From Opitutia bacterium (GTDB lineage: Bacteria; Verrucomicrobiota; Verrucomicrobiia; Opitutales; Seribacteraceae): DNA of 8,887 nt. Below the pieces are notes generated by a model. It ran no database searches, was not told the origin of the DNA, and was given only the letters and a program-made list of their open reading frames with translations. Each line of letters starts with the position of its first letter. The first letter of the stretch is position 1. The DNA is taken from NCBI GenBank assembly GCA_018646565.1, contig JABGUO010000326.1, positions 1-8,887 of the forward strand. The letters are read 5' to 3'. The position numbers and the translations under genes are program-made. This document shows, one piece after another, positions 1 to 6,655 of this stretch.

Positions 1-30
1 AGTTGAAATTCTAAGTTCGGGTGATGAAAT

Positions 31-240
31 TTACCGATCGGTGTCATTCAATGTTTTAGCAGAATTATTATGAATTTGATTTGTATCCAGATTGATGGGC
101 ATGTTTTGCTTTGAATTAATTACAACTACCTGACCATTAATTAAATCGGAACAAAGCTTTTTTACTAGCTCTGAATCCATAGCCTCCTTTGGACTTAGCC
201 CTAAAGTGGACCCAAATCTTTCAATTAATTCTTTAAACAT
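31..240 (-). CDS. Small hypothetical protein (69 aa)
   Basis: I do not recognise this protein. The reading frame begins at an ATG and encodes a soluble, hydrophilic polypeptide. Its first half (MFKELIERFGSTLGLSPKEA, then a further Lys/Glu/Leu-rich stretch) looks like one or two amphipathic helices, followed by a short beta-like run (QVVVINS) and an Asn/Thr/Asp-rich tail that is probably disordered. There is no signal peptide, membrane segment or cysteine motif. No Shine-Dalgarno sequence precedes the start, only an A-rich stretch, which is also true of most larger genes here. It lies downstream of another possible small gene on the same strand. The helix-strand pattern makes it more believable than a random frame, but the length and AT-rich context leave real doubt that it is expressed. 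Confidence 0.38.
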   Translation of the reverse strand: MFKELIERFGSTLGLSPKEAMDSELVKKLCSDLINGQVVVINSKQNMPINLDTNQIHNNSAKTLNDTDR

Positions 241-335
241 ATATTCTTAATGTTGTTACCCATTGTTATCTTACAATTTAAGTTACGATTTATTAAATAT
301 TAGCCTGATTTTTTTATTTTGTTATGAATATTGTT

Positions 336-494
336 CTATCTGATAATAATTTCCCAGTGAATTAAAGATAACGGCTTTGGGTCTATGCTCTTCTGATGTG
401 CGGAATTATTCCAACTGTATCTTATACCTATCGCCAGGTTGGAGAGGGCGAGTATAAATGATAGCAGGCTTACAATCTTATGGTTGTTTTTCAT
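336..494 (-). CDS. Possible small single-pass membrane protein (52 aa)
   Basis: This short frame starts at an ATG at 494 and stops with TAG at 336-338. The product begins MKNNHKIVSLLSFILALSNL, that is, a short basic N-terminus followed by about 17 hydrophobic residues (roughly 7-24). It then has a polar tail with Arg25, Tyr26, Trp28 and Trp47. This is the layout of a signal anchor or an uncleaved signal peptide. No clear ribosome binding site is present; the upstream bases read AAGACCTAACAAC. The gene points the same way as the 69-aa frame 95 bp downstream, so the two could share a transcript. I know of no family for it. Alternatives are the N-terminus of a decayed exported protein or a chance frame in AT-rich DNA. 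Confidence 0.33.
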   Translation of the reverse strand: MKNNHKIVSLLSFILALSNLAIGIRYSWNNSAHQKSIDPKPLSLIHWEIIIR

Positions 495-718
495 GTTGTT
501 AGGTCTTGGAATTTGTTTTCTGCTTTTGAGATGTCCACATTCGATTACGGACCTGTCCCTTGCATGGAAAATGCAAAGAAAATTATACCGTGAGGTAGTG
601 TAATAGGAATCTGGCTTACAAGGGAGAATTACTAAATATTTCCGAAGTTTTTCCTTATTTGCCTTCCTTTTCTACCTTTTCGTAAAAATAGAGAGTTTCT
701 CATCTGACCGATCAAGCA

Positions 719-898
719 ATGGGAAACAGAATAAAGCTAAACATCATGGGCTAAGCCATTTTCTTAGTTTTCACCTTTTTACCTCAGTTGGCCTCAGCCA
801 ACCCAAATACCTTTAACCAGAAATACCGGGTATTTGTGAATGTGCGTTTTGCGGGAAGCCGAAAGTCAACACGAGTGGCTCGTTTCCTGCCTCGTTAA
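719..898 (+). pseudogene. Possible remnant of an exported-protein gene with in-frame stop
   Basis: Read from the ATG at 719, the frame gives MGNRIKLNIMG, then a TAA at 752-754, then AIFLVFTFLPQLASA followed by a polar stretch (NPNTFNQKYRVFVNVRFAG) and a stop at 896-898. Ignoring the TAA, this is a textbook Sec signal peptide: a basic n-region, a hydrophobic core and an Ala-Ser-Ala cleavage site, followed by mature sequence. A single change to the stop codon would therefore restore an exported protein start. Downstream coding sequence is missing, so at most the 5' end survives. The segment from about 800 to 900 is also open in another plus frame and in a minus frame. The frame assignment is therefore uncertain, and chance similarity to a signal peptide remains possible. 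Confidence 0.27.
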
Positions 899-964
899 AC
901 CCCGAAATAAAGTTTTAAATCTATACTATCAAACGATCTAATTAAAATTGAGTATTGAAGTGGT

Positions 965-984
965 AGTTTTTTCTAAAAAAAACT
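965..984. repeat. 8-bp perfect AT-rich inverted repeat
   Basis: AGTTTTTT (965-972) and AAAAAACT (977-984) are exact reverse complements around a 4-base CTAA loop. It sits 113 bp before the cupredoxin start. A transcript would fold into a weak A-U hairpin ending in a U- or A-tract on either strand. It could be a weak bidirectional terminator insulating the operon from what lies to the left, or a bent-DNA element; the sequence alone does not decide. Confidence 0.4.
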
Positions 985-1096
985 CTCTGTCGGAAACTAG
1001 AAATAATTTTTTTATAAAACAGACTAAATGCACTCGACTTAATTGTGAATTACTTGCTTTTGTTGAAATGCTGCTCACACCCGAAATGCTCTCTAA

Positions 1097-2161
1097 ATGA
1101 AACAATACACTGCTTATATTCTGATATCGTTTTTTTCAATTGTTAGCTCTGACCTGATTGGAATGCCGGATCGTGAGGTTGTTATTGGAACCAGGCATGC
1201 TCAGTTGCGATTTTCTCCCGAAGTTTTTGCAGTGAAACCGGGAACCTATGTGAAACTTACCCTAAACAATACCGACGAAATGATTCACAACCTAGTCCTG
1301 ATAAAGGGAGGGTCGAAGGAAATTCAAAGATTGGCGGACTTGGCTCTTAAATTGGGAGAAAGGGGAATGGAAATGGGTTTTGTACCAAAAGATCCTTCCA
1401 TTATTTCTGCGATTGGACTGGTGCAGCCCGGAAAAAAGTCTTCAATCGAATTTACTGCTCCCATGAAAAAAGGAGATTATTCTTTTGTTTGTACATTTCC
1501 CGGTCACTCATTGACTATGCGTGGAGTGATGAAGGTTGTGGACGATCCTGCCTCAGTCAATTTTGCTGAAATTAAAAGGGCATCAATCGGAACCACTCCC
1601 AAAAATGGGGTCTTGGAGGTGGGGAAGGAAGCACGGGTTGTGCGCGTGCACATTTCTGGAGTGGATTCGGGCCGTTCGATTGCCGTGGGTTTACCCGGTG
1701 GGTTTAATTACCTTTTTGATGCCGAGAAATTAATGGTGCGAATGGGTTGGGTTGGTCCCTTTATTAATGTGGGGAGAGACCGTCGAAGCCGGGGCGGTGG
1801 ACCTTGTTCTATTCTCGGTCAAAAATTTAATGTGGGTTCAAGTGAATTTCCTTTGCGAGTTGGAAATGCACTACGAGTCCCTGTAGTTCGCTTTTGTGGA
1901 TATTCAAGATTGGGAAATCCAGAATTTAACTACGAGGTGGATGGAGTGAAGGTTACCCAAACAGCAACAGGAAACCCGAACGGGCAGGGTCTGACCTATG
2001 GATTCAAAGTAAGGGATGCACCTGATGATCTTTACTTTTTGATAAAACCGAAGGGCCTACGTGTTTCCACCACTGCAGGTAAATGGAAATCCGATAAAGG
2101 ACTCGTCCAAATTCCCGCGAATGAAGCGAATGAATTTTTTATAAGTGTTGAACCTATTTAA
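1097..2161 (+). CDS. Exported cupredoxin (azurin/plastocyanin-type) with C-terminal accessory module
   Basis: This 354-aa protein is predicted to be a periplasmic blue-copper electron carrier. Residues 1-18 form a signal peptide (MKQYTAYILISFFSIVSS). Residues about 27-148 form the cupredoxin fold: His64 in the DEMIHNLVL segment, and Cys132, His137 and Met141 in CTFPGHSLTM. The C-x4-H-x3-M spacing is exactly that of azurin and auracyanin, so the copper site looks complete. Residues about 160-354 form a second module with an FDAEKL...W.GPF segment, an Arg-Gly-Gly stretch near 230-236 and VRFCGY...PEFNYEVDG near 264-283. From memory, comparable segments occur in large cytochrome/propeller fusion proteins of Planctomycetes and Verrucomicrobia. 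Cys237 and Cys267 could form a disulphide. No Shine-Dalgarno sequence precedes the ATG. The gene is followed after 9 bp by the propeller lipoprotein, its probable redox or structural partner. The electron-transfer role is family knowledge; the partnership is inferred. Confidence 0.88.
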   Translation: MKQYTAYILISFFSIVSSDLIGMPDREVVIGTRHAQLRFSPEVFAVKPGTYVKLTLNNTDEMIHNLVLIKGGSKEIQRLADLALKLGERGMEMGFVPKDPSIISAIGLVQPGKKSSIEFTAPMKKGDYSFVCTFPGHSLTMRGVMKVVDDPASVNFAEIKRASIGTTPKNGVLEVGKEARVVRVHISGVDSGRSIAVGLPGGFNYLFDAEKLMVRMGWVGPFINVGRDRRSRGGGPCSILGQKFNVGSSEFPLRVGNALRVPVVRFCGYSRLGNPEFNYEVDGVKVTQTATGNPNGQGLTYGFKVRDAPDDLYFLIKPKGLRVSTTAGKWKSDKGLVQIPANEANEFFISVEPI

Positions 2162-2166
2162 GGAAG
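2161..2166 (+). promoter_or_regulatory. Ribosome binding site of the propeller lipoprotein gene
   Basis: AGGAAG lies 4 bases before the ATG at 2171 and starts on the last base of the preceding TAA stop codon. It is one of the few recognisable Shine-Dalgarno sequences in the window. It supports both the chosen start and translation as the second gene of an operon with the cupredoxin gene. Confidence 0.65.
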
Positions 2167-2170
2167 TCCA

Positions 2171-3673
2171 ATGAAATCAAATTACTATATATTTCTCTGC
2201 TTACTTCCTGTTCTTTCTTGTATCGCCGAGAAGCAACCGGATCTTATTCCGCAGGGTTATTCTGTTCGGACTATCGAGACTCCTCCCGAGGTTTTTTTGG
2301 GGATCGGTGGAATGGAATTTTCCCCGGATGGCGATCTCTTTGTCTGTACACGGGAAGGGGAGGTATGGAAATATATTTTACAGGATAAGGAATGGAGCCT
2401 TTTTGCGGATGGTCTGCACGAAGCCCTCGGGATATGGATTGATCCCAAGAACGCGGAGATTTATGTCATTCATCGTCCGGAAATTACTAGGCTTATAGAT
2501 TCGAACAGTGATGGACGGGCGGATGTTTATGAAACCGTTAATGCCGGTTGGGGAGTTACGGATAACTACCACGAATATGCGTTCGGTCTAGTTCGCGATC
2601 GAAAGGGAAATTTTTATGGTACCCTCAATACCTCCCTTTCCTGGCCAGGATGGGCGAGAAGTAAGAAGTGGGATATCGGCCGTGTTTGGACAGAGGGATT
2701 CAAGGATACCGAGGGGAAGATGGGCCGAGCGGCTAAATATCGGGGTTGGGGCTTTCAGGTAACCCCGGAAGGAAACTTTATTCCTTTTGCATCGGGCATG
2801 CGTTCACCTGCAGGGATTGGGATAAATAATAAAGATGAACTTTTTTTTACCGATAACCAAGGAGACTGGGAAGCCAGTAGTTCCCTTCACCATATTGTAA
2901 AAGATCGGTTTCATGGTCATCCGTCCTCCTTAATGGATCACCCAGATTATAAAGATCAGGACTTGAACGCCATTGCAATTGAGGAGTATGATAATCTACG
3001 TAAGCGACCGGCCGTCTGGATTCCCCACGGAGAACTTGCGAATTCCCCTGGAGAACCAACCTTTGATTACACTCGGGGGAAGTTTGGCCCCTTTACCGGG
3101 CAGATGTTTATCGGGGATCAAAGCCGATCCAATATGATGCGTGTGTCTCTTGACAAGGTAGGGGGAGAGTATCAGGGCGTAATTTTTGACTTCATTAATC
3201 GATTGCAAACCGGATGTATTCGACAGGTCTTTGCTCCGGACGGAAGTATGTGGGTCGGTCAGACTGGACGGGGATGGGGATCCGCCGGGGGGAAGGAATT
3301 TGGACTTCAGCAAGTGAGTTGGGATGGAAAAACGATTCCTTTTTCGATGCACGATTTAAAACTTACAAAAAAAGGATTTCAAATTACTTTCACCAGGCCG
3401 GTTGATCCCAATTTAGCAGGGAACCCAGATCATTATAACCTCGAAAGGTGGGGCTATCACTATCATCCGAAATACGGCTCACCTAAGATCGATTTAAAAA
3501 AAGAAAAACCCACAAAAGTGGAGATTTCAAAGGACGGATTAAGAGTAAACCTTGAGACTACTCTGGAGACCAACCGTGTATATCGATTTAATTTGGACTC
3601 AATTTCAGCGAAAGACGGTACTAAAATGAGTAATACAAAAGCCTGGTACACCCTAAATCGCTTGAAGGGGTGA
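2171..3673 (+). CDS. Lipoprotein beta-propeller, glucose/sorbosone dehydrogenase-like, with C-terminal Ig-like domain
   Basis: This 500-aa protein starts with a lipoprotein signal (MKSNYYIFLCLLPVLSC), giving Cys17 as the predicted lipidated residue and membrane anchoring on the outside of the inner membrane or on the outer membrane. Residues about 28-385 show repeated propeller blades with segments such as GGMEFSPDGDLFVCTREGEV, MRSPAGIGINNKDELFFTDN and RQVFAPDGSMWVGQTGRG. This is typical of the PQQ-dependent sugar dehydrogenase/sorbosone dehydrogenase superfamily as found in Planctomycetes and Verrucomicrobia. Residues 110-121 (DSNSDGRADVYE) match an EF-hand calcium loop with ligands at positions 1, 3, 5, 9 and 12. 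Residues about 390-495 form a beta-rich Ig-like domain (FTRPVDP...Y.L....L..N..Y.F.L..I...DG). No CxxCH haem motif is present, so electrons would have to leave by another carrier, plausibly the cupredoxin encoded just upstream. Cofactor and substrate cannot be read from the sequence, and a non-catalytic binding role is possible. Confidence 0.82.
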   Translation: MKSNYYIFLCLLPVLSCIAEKQPDLIPQGYSVRTIETPPEVFLGIGGMEFSPDGDLFVCTREGEVWKYILQDKEWSLFADGLHEALGIWIDPKNAEIYVIHRPEITRLIDSNSDGRADVYETVNAGWGVTDNYHEYAFGLVRDRKGNFYGTLNTSLSWPGWARSKKWDIGRVWTEGFKDTEGKMGRAAKYRGWGFQVTPEGNFIPFASGMRSPAGIGINNKDELFFTDNQGDWEASSSLHHIVKDRFHGHPSSLMDHPDYKDQDLNAIAIEEYDNLRKRPAVWIPHGELANSPGEPTFDYTRGKFGPFTGQMFIGDQSRSNMMRVSLDKVGGEYQGVIFDFINRLQTGCIRQVFAPDGSMWVGQTGRGWGSAGGKEFGLQQVSWDGKTIPFSMHDLKLTKKGFQITFTRPVDPNLAGNPDHYNLERWGYHYHPKYGSPKIDLKKEKPTKVEISKDGLRVNLETTLETNRVYRFNLDSISAKDGTKMSNTKAWYTLNRLKG

Positions 3674-3713
3674 GCAATAAAACAATTCTCTAATTATAAG
3701 CTGATGAAATGGC

Positions 3714-5525
3714 TTAGGCGGCGAGAATTACATCGAGTAGGGTCTGGCCAAATTTCTTGAGTTTGGCTTCTCCAATTCCACTGATTTCGAGCATTTCCTC
3801 AAAGCTTTTTGGTCTTGTTTTTGCGAGTTCAATTAAAGTCTTATCGTTGAAAATTACGTAAGCAGGAACCCGTCTCTTTTTAGCCATTTGCTGACGGGCA
3901 ACTCTGAGGTTTTCATAGAGTGACTGATCGAGATCATTATCCAGCACGACTTTTGATTTTTTTCCGGACTTTCCTTTACTGGCTTTTTGCTTTTCGGTCA
4001 GTTTACGAAAGTTGACACTTTCTTTCTTTTTTAGAAAAAGAAATCCTTTTTCTGTGATCTTTATACCGTTGTGTTCATTGACGTCGACCATGAGAAGATT
4101 TTGCGAAACCAACTGACGGAAAATATTTTGCCATTCGTTCTTGCTCAGTTTATCCCCGATCCCAAATGTGCTTTGACTGTCGTGTCCAAATCGTTGGATT
4201 CGGTCATCCAACTTGCCCATCAATACATCAACCACATAGACCATGCCAAATCTTTGTCCCGTTCTAAATACTGCGGAAAGAGCCATTTGGGCAGCAATCG
4301 TACCGTCAAAGGTTTCCGGTTTGGTGTCACAGGTATCGCAATTACCGCAAGGTTCACTGGTATCGTCAAAATATTCAAGCAGTATTTGCCGTCTGCAGAT
4401 TGCGGCCTCGCACAACCCGAGCAGGGCGTTGAGTTTTTGATTTTCGATACGTTTCTGGATATCCGGGGCCTCCGAGTTTTCGATCCAGTTTCGCTGCATG
4501 GCGGCATCATCCATTCCATAAATCATATAGGCATTGGAAGGCAGTCCATCCCGCCCAGCACGGCCGGTTTCCTGGTAATATGCTTCAATTGATTTGGGAA
4601 TGTTCATGTGGGCGACATAGCGAACATCGGGTTTATCAATCCCCATGCCAAATGCGATAGTCGCGACAATAATAATATTATCCTCACGTAGAAAACGGTC
4701 TTGATTTCGGCTCCTTACCTGAGGAGTCAGACCGGCATGGTAGGGCAGGGCATTGATATTCTTTTCCTGTAACCACTCCGCCATATCTTCGACTTTTTTA
4801 CGTGAAATACAGTAAATAATCCCGCTGTCCCCCGGGTGATTGTTTTTGATAAAATCAAAAACCTGTTTTTTCGGATTATTTCGTTCCAAAATAGAGTAGT
4901 GAATGTTCGGCCGGTCAAAGCCGCCCACAAAAGTTTTCCCTTCCCTTAGTTTAAGCCGCTCAACAATATCCTTTCGTGTCGCCTGATCCGCCGTGGCGGT
5001 CAGGGCAATTCGCGGTATTTCCTTAAATCGGTTTGCGAGGAGAGAAAGTGCAGTGTAATCCGGTCGGAAATCGTGCCCCCACTGGGATACACAATGAGCC
5101 TCATCAATTGCAAATAGGGCGATATTTACCTGATCCAATAATGCAAGGAATTCCTCCATGACCAGGCGTTCGGGGGCAACATATAATAGATCTAACTGAT
5201 TATTTTCCAGCTTCTGCCTGACCCGGAGCACCTCCCCGTAAGGCATTCCCGAATTTATTGCCCCTGCCGAAATTCCGAGCTGTTCGAGTGCTGTGATTTG
5301 ATCCTGCATCAGGGCGATAAGAGGAGAAATAATTACCCCTACGCCTTCCCGGCAGAGGGCGGGGATCTGATAGCAAAGAGATTTTCCGCTTCCGGTGGGC
5401 ATGAGCACAAATGCATTACCCCCTCGGTTTACATAATCGATAATCTCAGCCTGCTGTCCACGAAACTGACCATAGCCATAGGTCTGCTTGAGTATAGTCA
5501 GGGGGTTTTTTACGGTTTGATGCAC
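3714..5525 (-). CDS. recQ: ATP-dependent DNA helicase RecQ
   Basis: This 603-aa protein is a full-length bacterial RecQ, a 3'-5' superfamily 2 helicase that unwinds DNA during recombination and stalled-fork repair in the cytoplasm. The motifs are in order: Walker A PTGSGKS (43-49), DEAH (141-144) followed by the RecQ aromatic-rich loop CVSQWGHDFRPDY, motif III ALTATAD (174-180), motif V GMGIDKPDVRYV, and motif VI QETGRAGRDG (318-327). The zinc-binding cysteines are 377, 393, 396 and 399. An RQC winged helix follows (about 405-500), then a basic linker (510-525) and an HRDC domain (about 532-603). Translation starts at a GTG: an in-frame TAA lies two codons upstream, and no earlier start exists. 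No Shine-Dalgarno sequence is visible. It converges with the propeller gene (40-bp gap) and lies 93 bp after the SGNH hydrolase gene on the same strand. It is a housekeeping gene with no evident functional link to either neighbour. Confidence 0.97.
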   Translation of the reverse strand: MHQTVKNPLTILKQTYGYGQFRGQQAEIIDYVNRGGNAFVLMPTGSGKSLCYQIPALCREGVGVIISPLIALMQDQITALEQLGISAGAINSGMPYGEVLRVRQKLENNQLDLLYVAPERLVMEEFLALLDQVNIALFAIDEAHCVSQWGHDFRPDYTALSLLANRFKEIPRIALTATADQATRKDIVERLKLREGKTFVGGFDRPNIHYSILERNNPKKQVFDFIKNNHPGDSGIIYCISRKKVEDMAEWLQEKNINALPYHAGLTPQVRSRNQDRFLREDNIIIVATIAFGMGIDKPDVRYVAHMNIPKSIEAYYQETGRAGRDGLPSNAYMIYGMDDAAMQRNWIENSEAPDIQKRIENQKLNALLGLCEAAICRRQILLEYFDDTSEPCGNCDTCDTKPETFDGTIAAQMALSAVFRTGQRFGMVYVVDVLMGKLDDRIQRFGHDSQSTFGIGDKLSKNEWQNIFRQLVSQNLLMVDVNEHNGIKITEKGFLFLKKKESVNFRKLTEKQKASKGKSGKKSKVVLDNDLDQSLYENLRVARQQMAKKRRVPAYVIFNDKTLIELAKTRPKSFEEMLEISGIGEAKLKKFGQTLLDVILAA

Positions 5526-5618
5526 GGTTAATTAGTATGATGGTAAATGAGAATTAATTAATAAATGATAAGAGACGGCATTATTTTTGGCGAACTCGTT
5601 CAGTTTGTTAATGGAAGC

Positions 5619-6431
5619 TTAATTTAAATTTAGCTTTTCAATAGAGGCAAACCAACGATCCGCCATGAGGTCATACTCCTCGTTGAACGGGTGATTGAAA
5701 TTGTTTGAATGTTTTCCTTCTGCAACAACCGACTCGTAGTTATTGATATCAGTCAGGAATAATGAATACATATCAACTGTACTGATCTTATGTCCCTTGC
5801 TAGCAAGCTCAGGAACGAGCGTATCTCGGATATAAATATTGTAAGTGTAGAGCAGCTTGTTCTTCTGTATTTGTGTATTCACATACGGCGTAATCTGTGC
5901 CACTATTAAATGTACCTCGGGTTTTTCGGTTACGATTGTGTTCACCAAATCGCGAATTTGGTTCGGGCTATTTTCGCTGATACCATTGATTCCAATCATG
6001 AGTAAGATGAGATCAGGTGCACTCGTGGAAACCCATTTTTTAAGTGCAGAGATCGGTGCACCACCACCGCCTTGGTGATTATCCTGCTTAAGATCGCGCA
6101 GATCAAAAACCGGCTTGTAGGCACCACCGTGCGATGGGTCTCCACTCATTTGGTTCCAGGGTTGCGGTGAATTTCCGACAAATTTAAAGTTATATTCAGC
6201 TTGCTTTAGTTGCTTATAAAGCCGGCTACGATAACCGAACTTGAAAGGCACCTTCCAAATCGGATTGTCGGTATATCCCACCGTAATCGAGTCTCCCAGG
6301 CACATGATCCGTAATGGATCCTCACTGGATTGAGTCAGAGAATTTTGCTCTCCGGAAAGTACTTGCCCACCCACTGTGTTCAGGAGGATTATACAAATTA
6401 GGGCATAATAGCCTTTTCGTTTAAGATGCAT
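5619..6431 (-). CDS. Exported SGNH/GDSL-family hydrolase, probable carbohydrate esterase
   Basis: This 270-aa protein begins with a Sec signal peptide (MHLKRKGYYALICIILLNTV, cleavage probably before residue 28). The SGNH blocks follow in order. Block I is MCLGDSIT with nucleophile Ser48. A block II-like NHQGGGGAPISAL (118-130) supplies a glycine. Block III is IGING (146-150), with Gly147 and Asn149 as oxyanion-hole residues. Block V is NFNHPFNEEYDLMADRW (244-260), with catalytic His247. The usual Asp three residues before that His is Asn244 here. Members of this fold are extracellular or periplasmic lipases and esterases, many of which remove acetyl groups from polysaccharides. The divergent glycosidase-like gene 405 bp away makes carbohydrate deacetylation a reasonable inference, but the substrate is not shown by the sequence. 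The ATG is preceded only by a weak GAGATAG at a plausible distance. Confidence 0.85.
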   Translation of the reverse strand: MHLKRKGYYALICIILLNTVGGQVLSGEQNSLTQSSEDPLRIMCLGDSITVGYTDNPIWKVPFKFGYRSRLYKQLKQAEYNFKFVGNSPQPWNQMSGDPSHGGAYKPVFDLRDLKQDNHQGGGGAPISALKKWVSTSAPDLILLMIGINGISENSPNQIRDLVNTIVTEKPEVHLIVAQITPYVNTQIQKNKLLYTYNIYIRDTLVPELASKGHKISTVDMYSLFLTDINNYESVVAEGKHSNNFNHPFNEEYDLMADRWFASIEKLNLN

Positions 6432-6585
6432 CTAGCTATCTCATGATCTTATTTACATCTACTGCAATCCTATTCAATAACGAAGTATAAAACATGACCC
6501 TGAAGTGGGTTGGTAGCCTCTCAATCCCTTATGAAAAAGGGGCGAATTCTTGATTTTATTTTAATTTGATTCCTATATTTTCACT

Positions 6586-6597
6586 CAATAATTATTG
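6586..6597. repeat. 12-bp perfect palindrome CAATAATTATTG
   Basis: CAATAATTATTG reads identically on both strands. It is 155 bp upstream of the SGNH hydrolase start and 240 bp upstream of the glycosidase start. Dyad symmetry of this size suits a dimeric repressor or activator site, but AT-rich palindromes also arise by chance. It is flanked by a looser ACTCAA...TTGAGT pair (6583-6588 and 6608-6613). Confidence 0.4.
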
Positions 6598-6655
6598 CTT
6601 ATATTCTTTGAGTTTATTTCAAATATTTTTCCTCGATACCTACATCATTTAGAGA

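Larger units (their letters stand above)
495..1096. other. Long gene-poor, AT-rich intergenic stretch
   Basis: About 600 bases separate the small minus-strand frames from the cupredoxin operon. No intact gene of normal length is present on either strand. The stretch contains a short hairpin (TTGCAT-GGAAA-ATGCAA, 560-576), the possible gene remnant at 719-898, and an AT-only style inverted repeat at 965-984. The promoter of the cupredoxin operon must lie in its right end. A TATAAA box near 1012-1017 is a candidate -10 element, but I find no convincing -35 partner at the right spacing. No tRNA-like or clear riboswitch-like fold was recognised. Confidence 0.6.

Noticed and set aside
560..576. 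Hairpin TTGCAT-GGAAA-ATGCAA as a terminator
   Set aside because: The stem is short and there is no T-run on either strand after it, and no gene ends nearby, so no function can be supported.
627..698. Short basic minus-strand peptide frame of 23 codons
   Set aside because: Rich in Lys and Arg only because of the AT-rich codons; there is no ribosome binding site and no conserved pattern.
2996..3352. 118-aa minus-strand frame opposite the propeller gene
   Set aside because: It is rich in Pro, Ser and Arg with no domain pattern and is fully covered by the propeller gene; treated as a shadow.
3697..3716. TAAGC...GCTTA stem between the converging propeller and recQ genes as a terminator
   Set aside because: Only five Watson-Crick pairs plus wobbles, no T-tract, and one arm lies in the recQ stop codon; too weak to call.
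4071..4592. 173-aa plus-strand frame inside recQ
   Set aside because: It lies entirely opposite well-conserved RecQ coding sequence covering the zinc site and motif VI, and its translation has no recognisable domain; it is an antisense shadow.
6521..6541. CCCTT-ATGAAA-AAGGG stem in the divergent region as a terminator
   Set aside because: Stem of five pairs without an adjacent T-tract, and no gene reads into it from either side.
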